The notes beneath the pieces were generated by a model. It had not been told where the DNA came from. It saw nothing but the letters and a program-made list of their open reading frames with translations, and searched no databases. From Flavobacterium alvei (lineage in GTDB: Bacteria; Bacteroidota; Bacteroidia; Flavobacteriales; Flavobacteriaceae): DNA of 64,000 nucleotides. Of this stretch, positions 1 through 7,703 are shown one piece after another (within the stretch, counting starts at the first letter, position 1; each line of letters opens with the position of its first letter). The stretch lies in the NCBI RefSeq assembly GCF_002920895.1, contig NZ_PQVG01000007.1, forward strand, positions 151,147 through 215,146, in the 5' to 3' direction. The position numbers and the translations under genes were made by a program.

Positions 1-201
1 GATATTCTTGCCGTCTTGATTTGTCCATTTTGAAGGCAAATTGTAGATAGACAAATCCGAAATAGGTTTCTCTTTCACTGCCGTTTCTTTTTTGCCACAG
101 CTATAAAACAGTGCAAAAAGCACTAAAAAAGGCAAAACAAATAGCAAATACCTTCTGTTATTTGAACTAATATTCGATTTTTGGGTTATGTCTGATTTCA
201 T
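1..201 (-). CDS. SCO1/SenC-like copper-delivery lipoprotein (partial)
   Basis: Only the first 67 codons are present; the gene runs off the left edge. The ATG at 201 is followed by a basic N-terminus, a hydrophobic stretch and a lipobox-like end (LFALFYSC), so the product is probably a lipoprotein. The next segment, SDLSIYNLPSKWTNQDG, resembles the first strand of the SCO1/SenC thioredoxin-like fold. The CxxxC and His copper ligands would lie outside the window. SCO proteins deliver copper to CuA and related sites. It is the last visible gene of the nirK group, 34 nt after the formylglycine-generating-enzyme-like gene, which fits copper-site maturation. The family call rests on a short N-terminal piece. 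Confidence 0.6.
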   Translation of the reverse strand, partial: MKSDITQKSNISSNNRRYLLFVLPFLVLFALFYSCGKKETAVKEKPISDLSIYNLPSKWTNQDGKNI

Positions 202-235
202 TTTATTTGTTTTTTAAGTGTTACTTTAAAAGCAA

Positions 236-1006
236 TTATTTGTTTTTTGCACATCGAAAACCTAAATTTTTTGTAGTGTAATTTGCTTTCAAACTGCCTC
301 TAAAAGCATAGCGCATAAAAGCAGCATAATTCATCAAATCGGTCGCATTTACTGATCCGCTGCCGCAAAAGAGGTTCTTATCGGTAGCTTTATCTTTTCT
401 AGATTCTCCCGAAAGAAAAATACTATTGAAATCTGATGTCCATTCCCAAACCAATCCGTGCATATCATACACACCCCAATAATTTTTGAAAGTTTGCCCA
501 ACAGGATTCAAATAGGTTTTGGGTTTTTCATACCAAGACATAATGTATTTATTGAAATTTTCTTTGGCACGGGCATCGATGCGTTTTTCATCGGCCATAG
601 CCACATATTCCCATTCGTCCATAGTAGGCAATCGTTTTCCTTGACATTCGCAATATTTTTTGGCGGCAAACCAAGAAACATTGGTTACAGGCGCATCATT
701 TAAATTATTTTTGCCAAAATTAAAATCACTTTCCCATTGAATTAAATAACTTTTGTCTGCAAACAATCCTTTTATTTTAGAACGACTGTACGCTGGATTT
801 TTTTTTACAAAGTCCAAATATTGTGCATTGGTAACAGGAAATACATCAATAGAAAACGTATTGACTTTAACCGGTTTTTTGCTAGTAGCTCCATAAAGAG
901 GGACAAAAAATCCCTCTCTTATAGATGCCATTTTTACTTCTTGGGCAAAAAGAGTGCTGCTTATAAAGCATAAAAAACCAGTTATTATTCTTTTTTGTAG
1001 CATCAT
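236..1006 (-). CDS. Formylglycine-generating enzyme (SUMF1/FGE-sulfatase) family protein, exported
   Basis: About 256 residues with an N-terminal signal peptide (LCFISSTLFAQ). FGE-fold motifs are clear: PVTNAQYLDFV near residue 57, PVTNVSWFAAKKYC then RLPTMDEWEY near 107-135, VWEWTSDF, and a C-terminal RGSL...LGFRCAK. Family members oxidise Cys to formylglycine or act as non-catalytic C-type-lectin-like folds; which applies here is not visible. The two adjacent cysteines in KYCECQGK are not the usual catalytic Cys pair. The ATG at 1006 was preferred over the upstream GTG at 1009. It follows nirK and a cytochrome c gene, so a role in nitrite reductase assembly or electron transfer is inferred from context only. 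Confidence 0.8.
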   Translation of the reverse strand: MMLQKRIITGFLCFISSTLFAQEVKMASIREGFFVPLYGATSKKPVKVNTFSIDVFPVTNAQYLDFVKKNPAYSRSKIKGLFADKSYLIQWESDFNFGKNNLNDAPVTNVSWFAAKKYCECQGKRLPTMDEWEYVAMADEKRIDARAKENFNKYIMSWYEKPKTYLNPVGQTFKNYWGVYDMHGLVWEWTSDFNSIFLSGESRKDKATDKNLFCGSGSVNATDLMNYAAFMRYAFRGSLKANYTTKNLGFRCAKNK

Positions 1007-1027
1007 CACACTCTTTTTAAACTGTTT

Positions 1028-1405
1028 TTATTTTCGTTGGGCTTTTACCATTGCTGGAGTAACTACTTTTTTGCTATTTCCCCAATTAGCATATACATAA
1101 GTCAATACATCTGCTATTTCTTGATCATTTAATACTTGGGCAGGCATAGGCGTTGTATATTTTTTTCCATTTACTACAATTGGGGCAGTAGATCCTTTGA
1201 TTACTTGTTTAATGGCTCGATTTACATCCGCATTCAGATAATCGGATTTTGCCAATGGCGGAAAAGCTCCTGGTATTCCTGCTCCCGTTGGTTGATGACA
1301 AGCGATACAGGTTTTTGCATAAACTGCTTTTCCTTTGGCTGCATTTTGGCTGTAGCTACACAAACCTAATCCCATCATTACGATGCTTAAAACATACTTT
1401 TTCAT
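1028..1405 (-). CDS. Periplasmic class I cytochrome c, paralogue of the NirK cytochrome domain
   Basis: 125 residues: signal peptide (to about residue 19, CSYSQ), then one heme-binding CIACH and a distal Met candidate in TTPMPAQ. The sequence after the heme motif ([36 protein letters not shown]) closely parallels the C-terminal domain of the NirK encoded just upstream, so the two cytochrome domains are duplicates. It probably carries electrons to NirK or shuttles between the NirK cytochrome domain and the membrane. It starts 43 nt after the nirK stop and is presumably in the same transcript. Confidence 0.88.
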   Translation of the reverse strand: MKKYVLSIVMMGLGLCSYSQNAAKGKAVYAKTCIACHQPTGAGIPGAFPPLAKSDYLNADVNRAIKQVIKGSTAPIVVNGKKYTTPMPAQVLNDQEIADVLTYVYANWGNSKKVVTPAMVKAQRK

Positions 1406-1448
1406 TGATTTTTAATTTAAATTTATTGATTTATAACTTGTTTTTATA

Positions 1449-2939
1449 TTAATGTGCAGATACTGGTTTTGGAGCTGGTTTTGCTCTAATTGCTTTTACT
1501 TTTGCTGGCGTAATCACAGTTTTGTTATTGCCCCAACTGTTGTACACATAGGTCAAAACATCGGCTACTTCTTCGTCAGTCAAATTTTGACTGGTCATTA
1601 CATTGTTGAATTTCTTACCATTTACAGTAATTTCGCCACTCAATCCGTGCAATACTGCGCCAATGGCTCTATCCGGATTCGCATTTAAGAAATCGGATTT
1701 TGCCAATGGAGGAAACGCATTAGGAACTCCCTGTCCTTCGGGTTGGTGACAAGCAAAACAAGTTCTTCCAAACAATTCTTTCCCTGATTTGATTTGTTCA
1801 GGAACTGTTTTGGCAGTAGTACTTTTGGCAGCACCATTTTCTTTTGGCATGTTTTGAATTGTTCCTCCTTCAGGCAAATAAATTCCTTCCTGTGTGGTTC
1901 CTGAATATATTTTTTTATTCTCTACTCCTTCTACTTTAAGCATTCCCAAAGCTCCTTTATTGAATGCTCTAAAAATAGAGTGATCGACCAAAATGAAAGT
2001 TCCTGGAACATCAACTTTGAACTCAACAATTGCAGAACCTCCTGAGGGAATCAAAGTGGTTTGAACATTTTCATTAATCTTCTCTCCGCCTTCAATATGA
2101 ACTTTATCAAAAATTTCCCCAATTACATGGAACGAAGAAACCAAATTTGGGCCTCCATTACCAATAAAAATACGTACTGTTTCTCCAACTTTGGCAGTTA
2201 TGGCATTGTCCCCAGCAACCGCTCCAACTTTTCCGTTGAAAACTACATAATCTGGTTGCTCTTTTATGGCTTTATTCATATCAAACGGTTGAGAACCTTG
2301 CTCTCCGTAACTTCCTTTGGTATAAAAATCACCTTGCATAATGTAATATTCTTTGTCCACTGGAGGCAATCCTCCTTCTGGCTCAACCAATATTAAACCA
2401 TACATTCCGTTGGCAATGTGCATTCCGACAGGTGCTGTAGCACAATGATAGACATACAAACCAGGGTTTAAAGTTTTAAAATTAAACACCTTTTCGTGTC
2501 CAGGAGCGACCAAAGAAGATGTTGCTCCTCCGCCTGGTCCAGTAACTGCATGCAAATCGATATTGTGCGGCATTTTGTTGTCAGGATGATTTTTTAAATG
2601 AAATTCAACCTCATCGCCTACTCTAGTTCTGATAAAACTACCTGGCACAGACCCTCCAAATGTCCAATAGTTGTATTTTACTCCATCAACCATCTCGCCT
2701 TCTATTTCTTTGATTTCCATGTTTACCACTAATTTTGTCGCTGCACGATCTCCTACTGGTTTCGGAACAAATGGTGGGGCAGTTAGTTCAGCCTCTTTTT
2801 GACCTTCGACTGTAATGTTTTCGTAATATTCAGCGTTATGCTTTTCATCTTTTTTATCGCAAGACAAAAAACTCGCGGATGCTATTAAAGCAAAAGCAAT
2901 TACTTTGCAAGAATTAGTAAAATAAAATGGTTGTTTCAT
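1449..2939 (-). CDS. nirK: Copper nitrite reductase with C-terminal cytochrome c domain
   Basis: 496-residue lipoprotein (lipobox SASFLSC, Cys27) that reduces nitrite to NO in the periplasm. Two cupredoxin domains carry the expected ligands: PHNIDLH (His125 type 1, catalytic Asp128, His130 type 2), YHC (His165 type 2, Cys166 type 1), then His174 and Met179 of type 1. The second domain supplies SSFHVIG (catalytic-His region) and LVDHSIF (type 2 His). A linker after about residue 350 leads to a class I cytochrome c with CFACH at 394-398. It is thus a three-domain NirK with its own electron entry domain. Its promoter region carries an FNR-type palindrome at 3023-3036 and a perfect TAATTTTG box. 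First gene of the nirK-cytochrome-FGE-SCO group. Confidence 0.95.
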   Translation of the reverse strand: MKQPFYFTNSCKVIAFALIASASFLSCDKKDEKHNAEYYENITVEGQKEAELTAPPFVPKPVGDRAATKLVVNMEIKEIEGEMVDGVKYNYWTFGGSVPGSFIRTRVGDEVEFHLKNHPDNKMPHNIDLHAVTGPGGGATSSLVAPGHEKVFNFKTLNPGLYVYHCATAPVGMHIANGMYGLILVEPEGGLPPVDKEYYIMQGDFYTKGSYGEQGSQPFDMNKAIKEQPDYVVFNGKVGAVAGDNAITAKVGETVRIFIGNGGPNLVSSFHVIGEIFDKVHIEGGEKINENVQTTLIPSGGSAIVEFKVDVPGTFILVDHSIFRAFNKGALGMLKVEGVENKKIYSGTTQEGIYLPEGGTIQNMPKENGAAKSTTAKTVPEQIKSGKELFGRTCFACHQPEGQGVPNAFPPLAKSDFLNANPDRAIGAVLHGLSGEITVNGKKFNNVMTSQNLTDEEVADVLTYVYNSWGNNKTVITPAKVKAIRAKPAPKPVSAH

Positions 2940-2992
2940 GATTTTTAGTTAAAAGAAATTTATATAAATGATTGTTAAAATTTTTATTATTA

Positions 2993-3036
2993 CAAAATTA
3001 AAATATGAGTTTTTTATAAAAAATGATATTTATCAT
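2993..3036 (-). promoter_or_regulatory. nirK promoter with FNR/DNR-type operator
   Basis: ATGATATTTATCAT at 3023-3036 is a perfect inverted repeat of the form TGAT-N4-ATCA. On the minus strand TAATTTTG (3000-2993) matches the Bacteroidetes -7 element TAnnTTTG exactly. Its centre is 33 nt from the operator centre, which puts the operator near -41, the class II activator position. The box is 54 nt upstream of the nirK ATG. The core TGATATTTATCA is identical to that in front of the 604-residue gene at 15939. Confidence 0.75.
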
Positions 3037-3061
3037 TTTTTATAACTTTTTGTTAATATTT

Positions 3062-3304
3062 TCACTTCAAACATACAATCAAAATTATAAGTAATCCTAA
3101 AGTTAGTATCAAACTAACTTTCCAAAAAGAATTCGCTTTTTTTAATTCCATAAATTGGAACGCAACCAACAAAAATTTGATTGCCGAAATCCCCATAATT
3201 AGAAAAACAAACCCTTTAGAAATTGTGCCCGAAGAAGCTATTAATGCAGTCGATACCGTAAGAAGCAACAGTAAAAAGTAGGTGAAAATGAAAGATTTTT
3301 TCAT
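3062..3304 (-). CDS. norF: NorF-like small membrane protein (cytochrome oxidase subunit IV family)
   Basis: 80 residues with three predicted membrane segments (FTYFLLLLLTVSTALIASS, FVFLIMGISAIKFLLVAFQF, VSLILTLGLLIILIVCL). This matches the small subunit IV/NorF-like proteins that accompany NorE. The ATG at 3304 was chosen because a longer upstream reading only overlaps norE out of frame. It lies 2 nt after norE. NorF with NorE helps nitric oxide reductase activity in other denitrifiers without being part of the catalytic NorCB complex. The family is short and weakly conserved, so the symbol rests partly on position. Confidence 0.7.
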   Translation of the reverse strand: MKKSFIFTYFLLLLLTVSTALIASSGTISKGFVFLIMGISAIKFLLVAFQFMELKKANSFWKVSLILTLGLLIILIVCLK

Positions 3305-3306
3305 TG

Positions 3307-3888
3307 TTAGAAAATTAAATATAAAACGGGGAACAGCAACAGCCAAATCAAGTCGCACATATGCCAAAATGCGGCACAAGCCTCGACATCTTCGACAGAA
3401 GTGTCAGAATTTTGCTGGGTCATTCCTTTGTTAGTCCAAGCCAAAATCACCAATCCCACCAAAACGTGAATCAGGTGAAATGCGGTTAGCATCCAATAAA
3501 AACTGAAAAACATATTGGTTTCTAATGAAATTCCAGCTTCGATTTTGTGATAATATTCAATGCTTTTTAAAACAATGAATAACAATCCTCCTAACATCGC
3601 CAATTTGAAATAGAAAGACGATTTTTGAATATTTTTTTCCTTGAATTCGTGAACCGCAGCCGCCATAAACAATCCGCTAGTCAACAGAAAAACGGTGTTT
3701 ATCGCTCCAAATGCGGTATTGAGTTGCAACCTAGATTGATGAAACAATTCGGGTTCTTGATTGCCGTAATACACGAAAGCCACAAGCGCCATCCCGAAAG
3801 TGAACAGTTCCAAGAAAATAATAATCCACATCAAAATTCCTCCCGGGGGATAGTAGATGCTTTTGTAATTGATTTTTAATGTGTTCAT
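3307..3888 (-). CDS. norE: NorE-like heme-copper oxidase subunit III family protein
   Basis: About 193 residues from the ATG at 3888; the upstream in-frame start would overlap the preceding gene. Five hydrophobic segments begin at ILMWIIIFLELFTFGMALV. Subunit III features are ELFTFG near the start of helix 1, FHLIHVLVGLVIL, and ACAAFWHMCDLIWLLLFPVLY at the C-terminus. In nor clusters this five-helix subunit III homologue is NorE, an accessory factor for nitric oxide reductase. It sits 7 nt after the hemerythrin/PAS gene and 2 nt before norF, in the same operon as norCBQD. Confidence 0.85.
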   Translation of the reverse strand: MNTLKINYKSIYYPPGGILMWIIIFLELFTFGMALVAFVYYGNQEPELFHQSRLQLNTAFGAINTVFLLTSGLFMAAAVHEFKEKNIQKSSFYFKLAMLGGLLFIVLKSIEYYHKIEAGISLETNMFFSFYWMLTAFHLIHVLVGLVILAWTNKGMTQQNSDTSVEDVEACAAFWHMCDLIWLLLFPVLYLIF

Positions 3889-3895
3889 TTTTTGT

Positions 3896-4861
3896 TTATT
3901 CCCAATCCAACAATCGTTGTTCGCCTTCAATTTTCTTGATATCCGTGATGTCTTGCGATAGTTCTATCACGCCTTTATAATTTTTATCGGCATCGCGAAC
4001 AGCAAAATAGCGGATGTAAATCAGTCTCTCCTTGAAATTAATCCAGAATGAAGCTTCGTTTTGAGTGCCGTTTTTAAAACTTTCAATGATTTTGAGAACC
4101 GTTCCAACACTTTTTGGCGGATGACAAAACTTCACTTCACGACCAATGATTCCAGCACTTCTAGGAAAAACTCGTTCTTCACCTCGATTGTAAAAAATCA
4201 CTTTGTCGTTTTCATCCACAAAAGTTAAATCCAAAGGCATCGTTTTCAAAAGCAGATTCACTTGCTCCACCGTCATATAGCCTTCATCATAATGCGAAGT
4301 GTTTTCGAGGGAAAATGTCATTTCTCTTTTGGTAAAATCCTCGCTTGGGTGAATGTATTCCACGGCTGGGAAAGGCGCTGGAGTTTCCGCCAACATCCAA
4401 CCTATTTCTTCTTCGCCTTTGCGCATCGAAATCCAGTCTTCTTCGGCAAGTAATTCCAAAGCATTGGGAAACAAAACATTTTCTTCGACTCCCATCAATC
4501 GATAAATACCTTCGACCAAAAATGGGGTGTTCGTTTTTATTTTGTCATACGCTGCGGCATCCATATTCTTGCGCAACAATCTAAATTGCTCTCTCAAATT
4601 ATCGTGAAACGACCACATTCCTTGTGATGGGCCATTCCATCCTTTTTTTTCCAAAAAGGGAAAAAGTTGGTTTTCTTTTCGGGCAAATCGCTTTTCGATG
4701 GTTTGCAATTGGTTGAAAATATTCGTGTATTTCTGAAATTCCTCTTTTGGATCTACCGTTGCTATTTCCTCTAAAAGCCCAACTATTATTTCTCTTTCCT
4801 GGTAGTAAATACTCACCGGATGTCCTTCGGGAAGTGCTGTTGTATTTGCTTTATCGTACAT
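3896..4861 (-). CDS. Hemerythrin-like plus PAS domain protein (DUF438-related)
   Basis: 321 residues, no signal peptide, so cytoplasmic. Residues about 10-165 form an all-helical hemerythrin-like region with spaced His/Glu (GHPVSIYYQERE, RKENQLFPFLE, MWSFHDNLREQF, GVEENVLFPNALE). Residues about 195-315 form a PAS domain (LDLTFVDENDKVIFYN, GREVKFCHPPKSV, YIRYFAVRDADKNYKGVIE, QDITDIKK). The order matches DUF438/PAS_10 proteins. A di-iron or heme site sensing NO or O2, or protecting NO reductase assembly, is inferred from its place between norD and norE. It has no kinase, GGDEF or HTH output domain. Confidence 0.75.
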   Translation of the reverse strand: MYDKANTTALPEGHPVSIYYQEREIIVGLLEEIATVDPKEEFQKYTNIFNQLQTIEKRFARKENQLFPFLEKKGWNGPSQGMWSFHDNLREQFRLLRKNMDAAAYDKIKTNTPFLVEGIYRLMGVEENVLFPNALELLAEEDWISMRKGEEEIGWMLAETPAPFPAVEYIHPSEDFTKREMTFSLENTSHYDEGYMTVEQVNLLLKTMPLDLTFVDENDKVIFYNRGEERVFPRSAGIIGREVKFCHPPKSVGTVLKIIESFKNGTQNEASFWINFKERLIYIRYFAVRDADKNYKGVIELSQDITDIKKIEGEQRLLDWE

Positions 4862-4923
4862 TTTGTGTTTATTTTAGTTTTTTGAACCATTAAAAGTTTA
4901 AAGAATTTAGATTTCTGTGTCGT

Positions 4924-4953
4924 TCTTAATGAAACTTAATATCTTAATGGTTT
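4924..4953 (-). repeat. Intergenic ATTAAGA repeat unit (copy 1)
   Basis: On the minus strand this 30-base stretch opens with AAACCATTAAGA and repeats ATTAAG at 10-11 nt intervals. A similar unit lies at 59711-59740. AACCATTAA/TTAATGGTT arms at 4885-4893 and 4944-4952 could also pair. It lies in the 100-nt norD to hemerythrin/PAS gap. Function unknown. Confidence 0.4.
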
Positions 4954-4961
4954 AGAATAAT

Positions 4962-6737
4962 TTATTTTTGATGTTTAATTTTCTCATATAATTTCACTAA
5001 CGACTGCAACAATTCGACTGGTGTTGTCAGGATTTGATAGTGATTTTGCCCGAACATTTGAGGCAAATAATATTTGGCTTCTGCTTCAATAGCCAATGCG
5101 TAGGAATTGATATTTCTTCCGTTGAGTTCCCGAAGTGCCTGTTTCACGTCGTTTATGCCGTACTTGCCTTCGTATTTGTCATAATCGTTGGGTTTTCCGT
5201 CCGAAATCAGGATAACCCATTTGTTTTTAGTACTTCTTTTGTCCAATCTTGCTCCTGCGTGACGCAAAGCAGCTCCAATTCTGGTGTAGCCATTGGGTTC
5301 CACTGCTCCTATTTTATGCTTGGCAATAGACCAACTTTCGTCAAAATCTTTCAAGGTTAAATACGTAGAAAAATTTCTCGTTTTCGAATAAAAACTATCA
5401 ATCGAAAAATCGATATTGAATTCATTCAAAATTTCTCCAAAGAGAATCGAAACGTCTTTTTCTACATCAATCACTCGGTTTCCAGCGGCATATCCATCAC
5501 TGGAAAGACTAATGTCCAACAGAATTAAAATGGATAAATCTTTTTCTTTTTTTCGATTCGAAACATATATTTTTTCCGAAGGCGTACGTTGCGAATGCAC
5601 ATCGACATACAAATCCGTGATGGCGTCAATATCGAACTCATCGCCTTGTGTTTGGCGTCTTTGCTGTTGCATTTTGTTGTTTACATTGGTCAACATTTTG
5701 CGCAAACCCATCAGCGTTGAAGCATTTTTGGTTATCGTGTTTTTATAATAATTACTGTCTGTTTTTTGTTGTGATTTGGGATACACTTTACAAAAATTCT
5801 CTTTGTAAACTCGCTTGCTAAAATCCCATTCGTCATAAGTCAAATGAAACCCTTTGTCATCCAGTTCGGCACTTTCTGAAATGCTTGTATTTTCGATAAA
5901 ATCGGCTTGATAAACCGAATGCGAAGTGTCATCGACCCGAACGGTGAATTTCATATTCAATGCTTCCAATGCTTCCTGATGGTCTTCAAGTTCGTCCGAA
6001 CCATCAAAATCGCGCCAAGTTCCGTTGAACTCTTCGGCGGTTTCCGCTTTTTCGAAATTGTGCAACAAGACATAATCTTCCTGTTGTTTTTTATCTAATT
6101 CAACCGTAATCACTTCTTCCACTGCTTTTGCTTTTAGAGTGGTCAAAGCTTTATTTTCATTGACTTTTTTGGTTTTATCCGAGAAATTTTGAAGAACCGA
6201 ATCTGTTTTTTGCTCTGTTTCATTTCGCATCCATTTTCCGTAAATCCACGAATAGTCAACGCCGATTTTTGAATCAATTTTTTGTTCAAAATGCCGTTTT
6301 GCTTTGTTGTAAATTTCTTTTGTAATCGGAAATTCTTCGAATAAAACAGATAAAATTTGATGGGATGTTTCTTCAGCTTTTTGCTGCGAAAGAGATAATG
6401 ATTGCTCTGTTTCTGATGCTTTCCAATTCAAATCCAAACGTTGCTGAATAATTAAATATAAAATCCTGAAAAGGTAAAATTTTCGATTTTCTTCAATAGT
6501 TGAAAATTCGGCAAAGGAAATGGGAAGGAAAAAATTATTGTTTTTATAACCACCTTCTCGTTCTGCTGGGAAAATTTCGATAGGTTTTCCTGTAAATGCT
6601 CGTGCCAAAATAGTCAATCGTGGCTTAAGGTCATTCAAAGAAATAGTTCTGGCACTTATTTCAGGATTTATTTTTTTAATCCTTTTTAAATGCTTGAAAA
6701 ATTTTCCAACTATATATTCATCAATTTCGAAACCCAT
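4962..6737 (-). CDS. norD: NorD nitric oxide reductase activation protein (VWA domain)
   Basis: 591 residues, cytoplasmic. The N-terminal 380 residues are helical and charged, as in NorD/CbbO proteins. A von Willebrand A domain follows from about residue 400, with the MIDAS motif LLDISLSSDG (DxSxS) and later ISDGKPNDYDKYEGKYGI. NorD partners the AAA+ ATPase NorQ to insert the non-heme FeB or otherwise mature NorB. Position 69 nt after norQ and in the norCB operon supports this. The call is firm; biochemical detail is from the family. Confidence 0.92.
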   Translation of the reverse strand: MGFEIDEYIVGKFFKHLKRIKKINPEISARTISLNDLKPRLTILARAFTGKPIEIFPAEREGGYKNNNFFLPISFAEFSTIEENRKFYLFRILYLIIQQRLDLNWKASETEQSLSLSQQKAEETSHQILSVLFEEFPITKEIYNKAKRHFEQKIDSKIGVDYSWIYGKWMRNETEQKTDSVLQNFSDKTKKVNENKALTTLKAKAVEEVITVELDKKQQEDYVLLHNFEKAETAEEFNGTWRDFDGSDELEDHQEALEALNMKFTVRVDDTSHSVYQADFIENTSISESAELDDKGFHLTYDEWDFSKRVYKENFCKVYPKSQQKTDSNYYKNTITKNASTLMGLRKMLTNVNNKMQQQRRQTQGDEFDIDAITDLYVDVHSQRTPSEKIYVSNRKKEKDLSILILLDISLSSDGYAAGNRVIDVEKDVSILFGEILNEFNIDFSIDSFYSKTRNFSTYLTLKDFDESWSIAKHKIGAVEPNGYTRIGAALRHAGARLDKRSTKNKWVILISDGKPNDYDKYEGKYGINDVKQALRELNGRNINSYALAIEAEAKYYLPQMFGQNHYQILTTPVELLQSLVKLYEKIKHQK

Positions 6738-6760
6738 TTTTAAAAAGTTTGTGGTTTTTA

Positions 6761-6799
6761 GTTTATGGTTTGTGGTTCTTAAAACAACAAACTATAAAC
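6761..6799 (-). other. Imperfect hairpin in the norQ-norD gap
   Basis: GTTTATGGTTTGTGG (6761-6775) pairs with CAACAAACTATAAAC (6785-6799) at 13 of 15 positions with a 9-nt loop. The 69-nt gap also repeats GTTTGTGG directly at 6747 and 6768. It may affect mRNA processing between norQ and norD, or be intergenic low-complexity sequence. No T-run follows on the transcribed strand. Confidence 0.3.
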
Positions 6800-6806
6800 A
6801 CTTTTA

Positions 6807-7586
6807 CTATATCATCAAATTACACAAATCTTTCAGTGCTTCCACGGTTTGCAAATCATCGGTCAAAGGTTCTACGATGGCGACGTGAACGGACAATCTT
6901 TTGGGTAATCCACTGTGAATTATTTTCGCAGCATCGACCAAAAGTCGTGTCGAAACCGTTTCGGTCAACCCTAATTCGGTCAAGTTTCTGATTTTGTTAC
7001 CAATGGCAACCAGTTTTTTGGCAGTGTCTTGGTCAATATTGGTTTCATTAATCAAAATTTCAATCTCAATTTTTGGTTCGGGATAATCAAAAGAAACCGC
7101 AATAAATCGTTGCCGCGTTGAAGGTTTCAATTCCTTAAAACCTCTTTGGTAGCCCGGATTAAAGGAAGCAACCAACATAAAATCGTCGTGGGCTTTTACC
7201 GTTTCGCCTAATTTGTCGATGAAAAGTTCGCGTCTGTGATCCGTCAAGGAGTGAATGGCAACAATTACATCAGGACGCGCTTCGGCAATTTCATCTAAAT
7301 AAATAATGGCACCTTCTTTTACCGCAGTTGTCAATGGCCCGTCGAGCCAAATCGTTTCAGCACCTTTGATGATGAATCGTCCAATCAAATCGGTCGATGA
7401 CGTTTCTTCGTGACAGCTAATGGTGATAATATTTTTATTCAATTGGTGCGCCATATATTCAACAAAACGAGATTTTCCAGTACCTGTTGGGCCTTTTAAC
7501 AGAAAAGGGATTTTGTTTTTATACGCTTGGTTAAAGACTTCAATTTCTTTTCCCACAGCGTGATAATAAGGTGTGTTTTCTAACAT
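6807..7586 (-). CDS. norQ: NorQ MoxR-family AAA+ ATPase
   Basis: 259 residues, the usual NorQ/CbbQ length. Walker A is GPTGTGKSRF near residue 34, Walker B IIYLDEIAEA near 95, with sensor and arginine-finger regions (SFNPGYQRG, RQRFIAVSFDYP) and the CbbQ C-terminal domain (TELGLTETVSTRLLVDAAK). It works as a hexameric remodelling ATPase with NorD to activate nitric oxide reductase. It lies 117 nt downstream of norB and 69 nt upstream of norD. Confidence 0.95.
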   Translation of the reverse strand: MLENTPYYHAVGKEIEVFNQAYKNKIPFLLKGPTGTGKSRFVEYMAHQLNKNIITISCHEETSSTDLIGRFIIKGAETIWLDGPLTTAVKEGAIIYLDEIAEARPDVIVAIHSLTDHRRELFIDKLGETVKAHDDFMLVASFNPGYQRGFKELKPSTRQRFIAVSFDYPEPKIEIEILINETNIDQDTAKKLVAIGNKIRNLTELGLTETVSTRLLVDAAKIIHSGLPKRLSVHVAIVEPLTDDLQTVEALKDLCNLMI

Positions 7587-7606
7587 TTTATTTTATTTTA
7601 AAAAAA

Positions 7607-7672
7607 CCAGAACCCATTAACCGTCTTTTCTTTGGAAATGCATTTCTAAAAAGGGAAATTAAAGGATTCTGG
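7607..7672 (-). other. Structured norB-norQ intergenic segment
   Basis: CCAGAACCC (7607-7615) can pair with GGATTCTGG (7664-7672), enclosing the perfect palindrome GAAATGCATTTC (7635-7646). In the minus-strand mRNA this would be a long hairpin between norB and norQ, possibly setting segmental stability so that NorCB is made in excess over NorQD. Read by eye only; no folding energy was computed. Confidence 0.3.
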
Positions 7673-7703
7673 CGGGCAATTATTGAATTAATTAATGTCT
7701 GTT

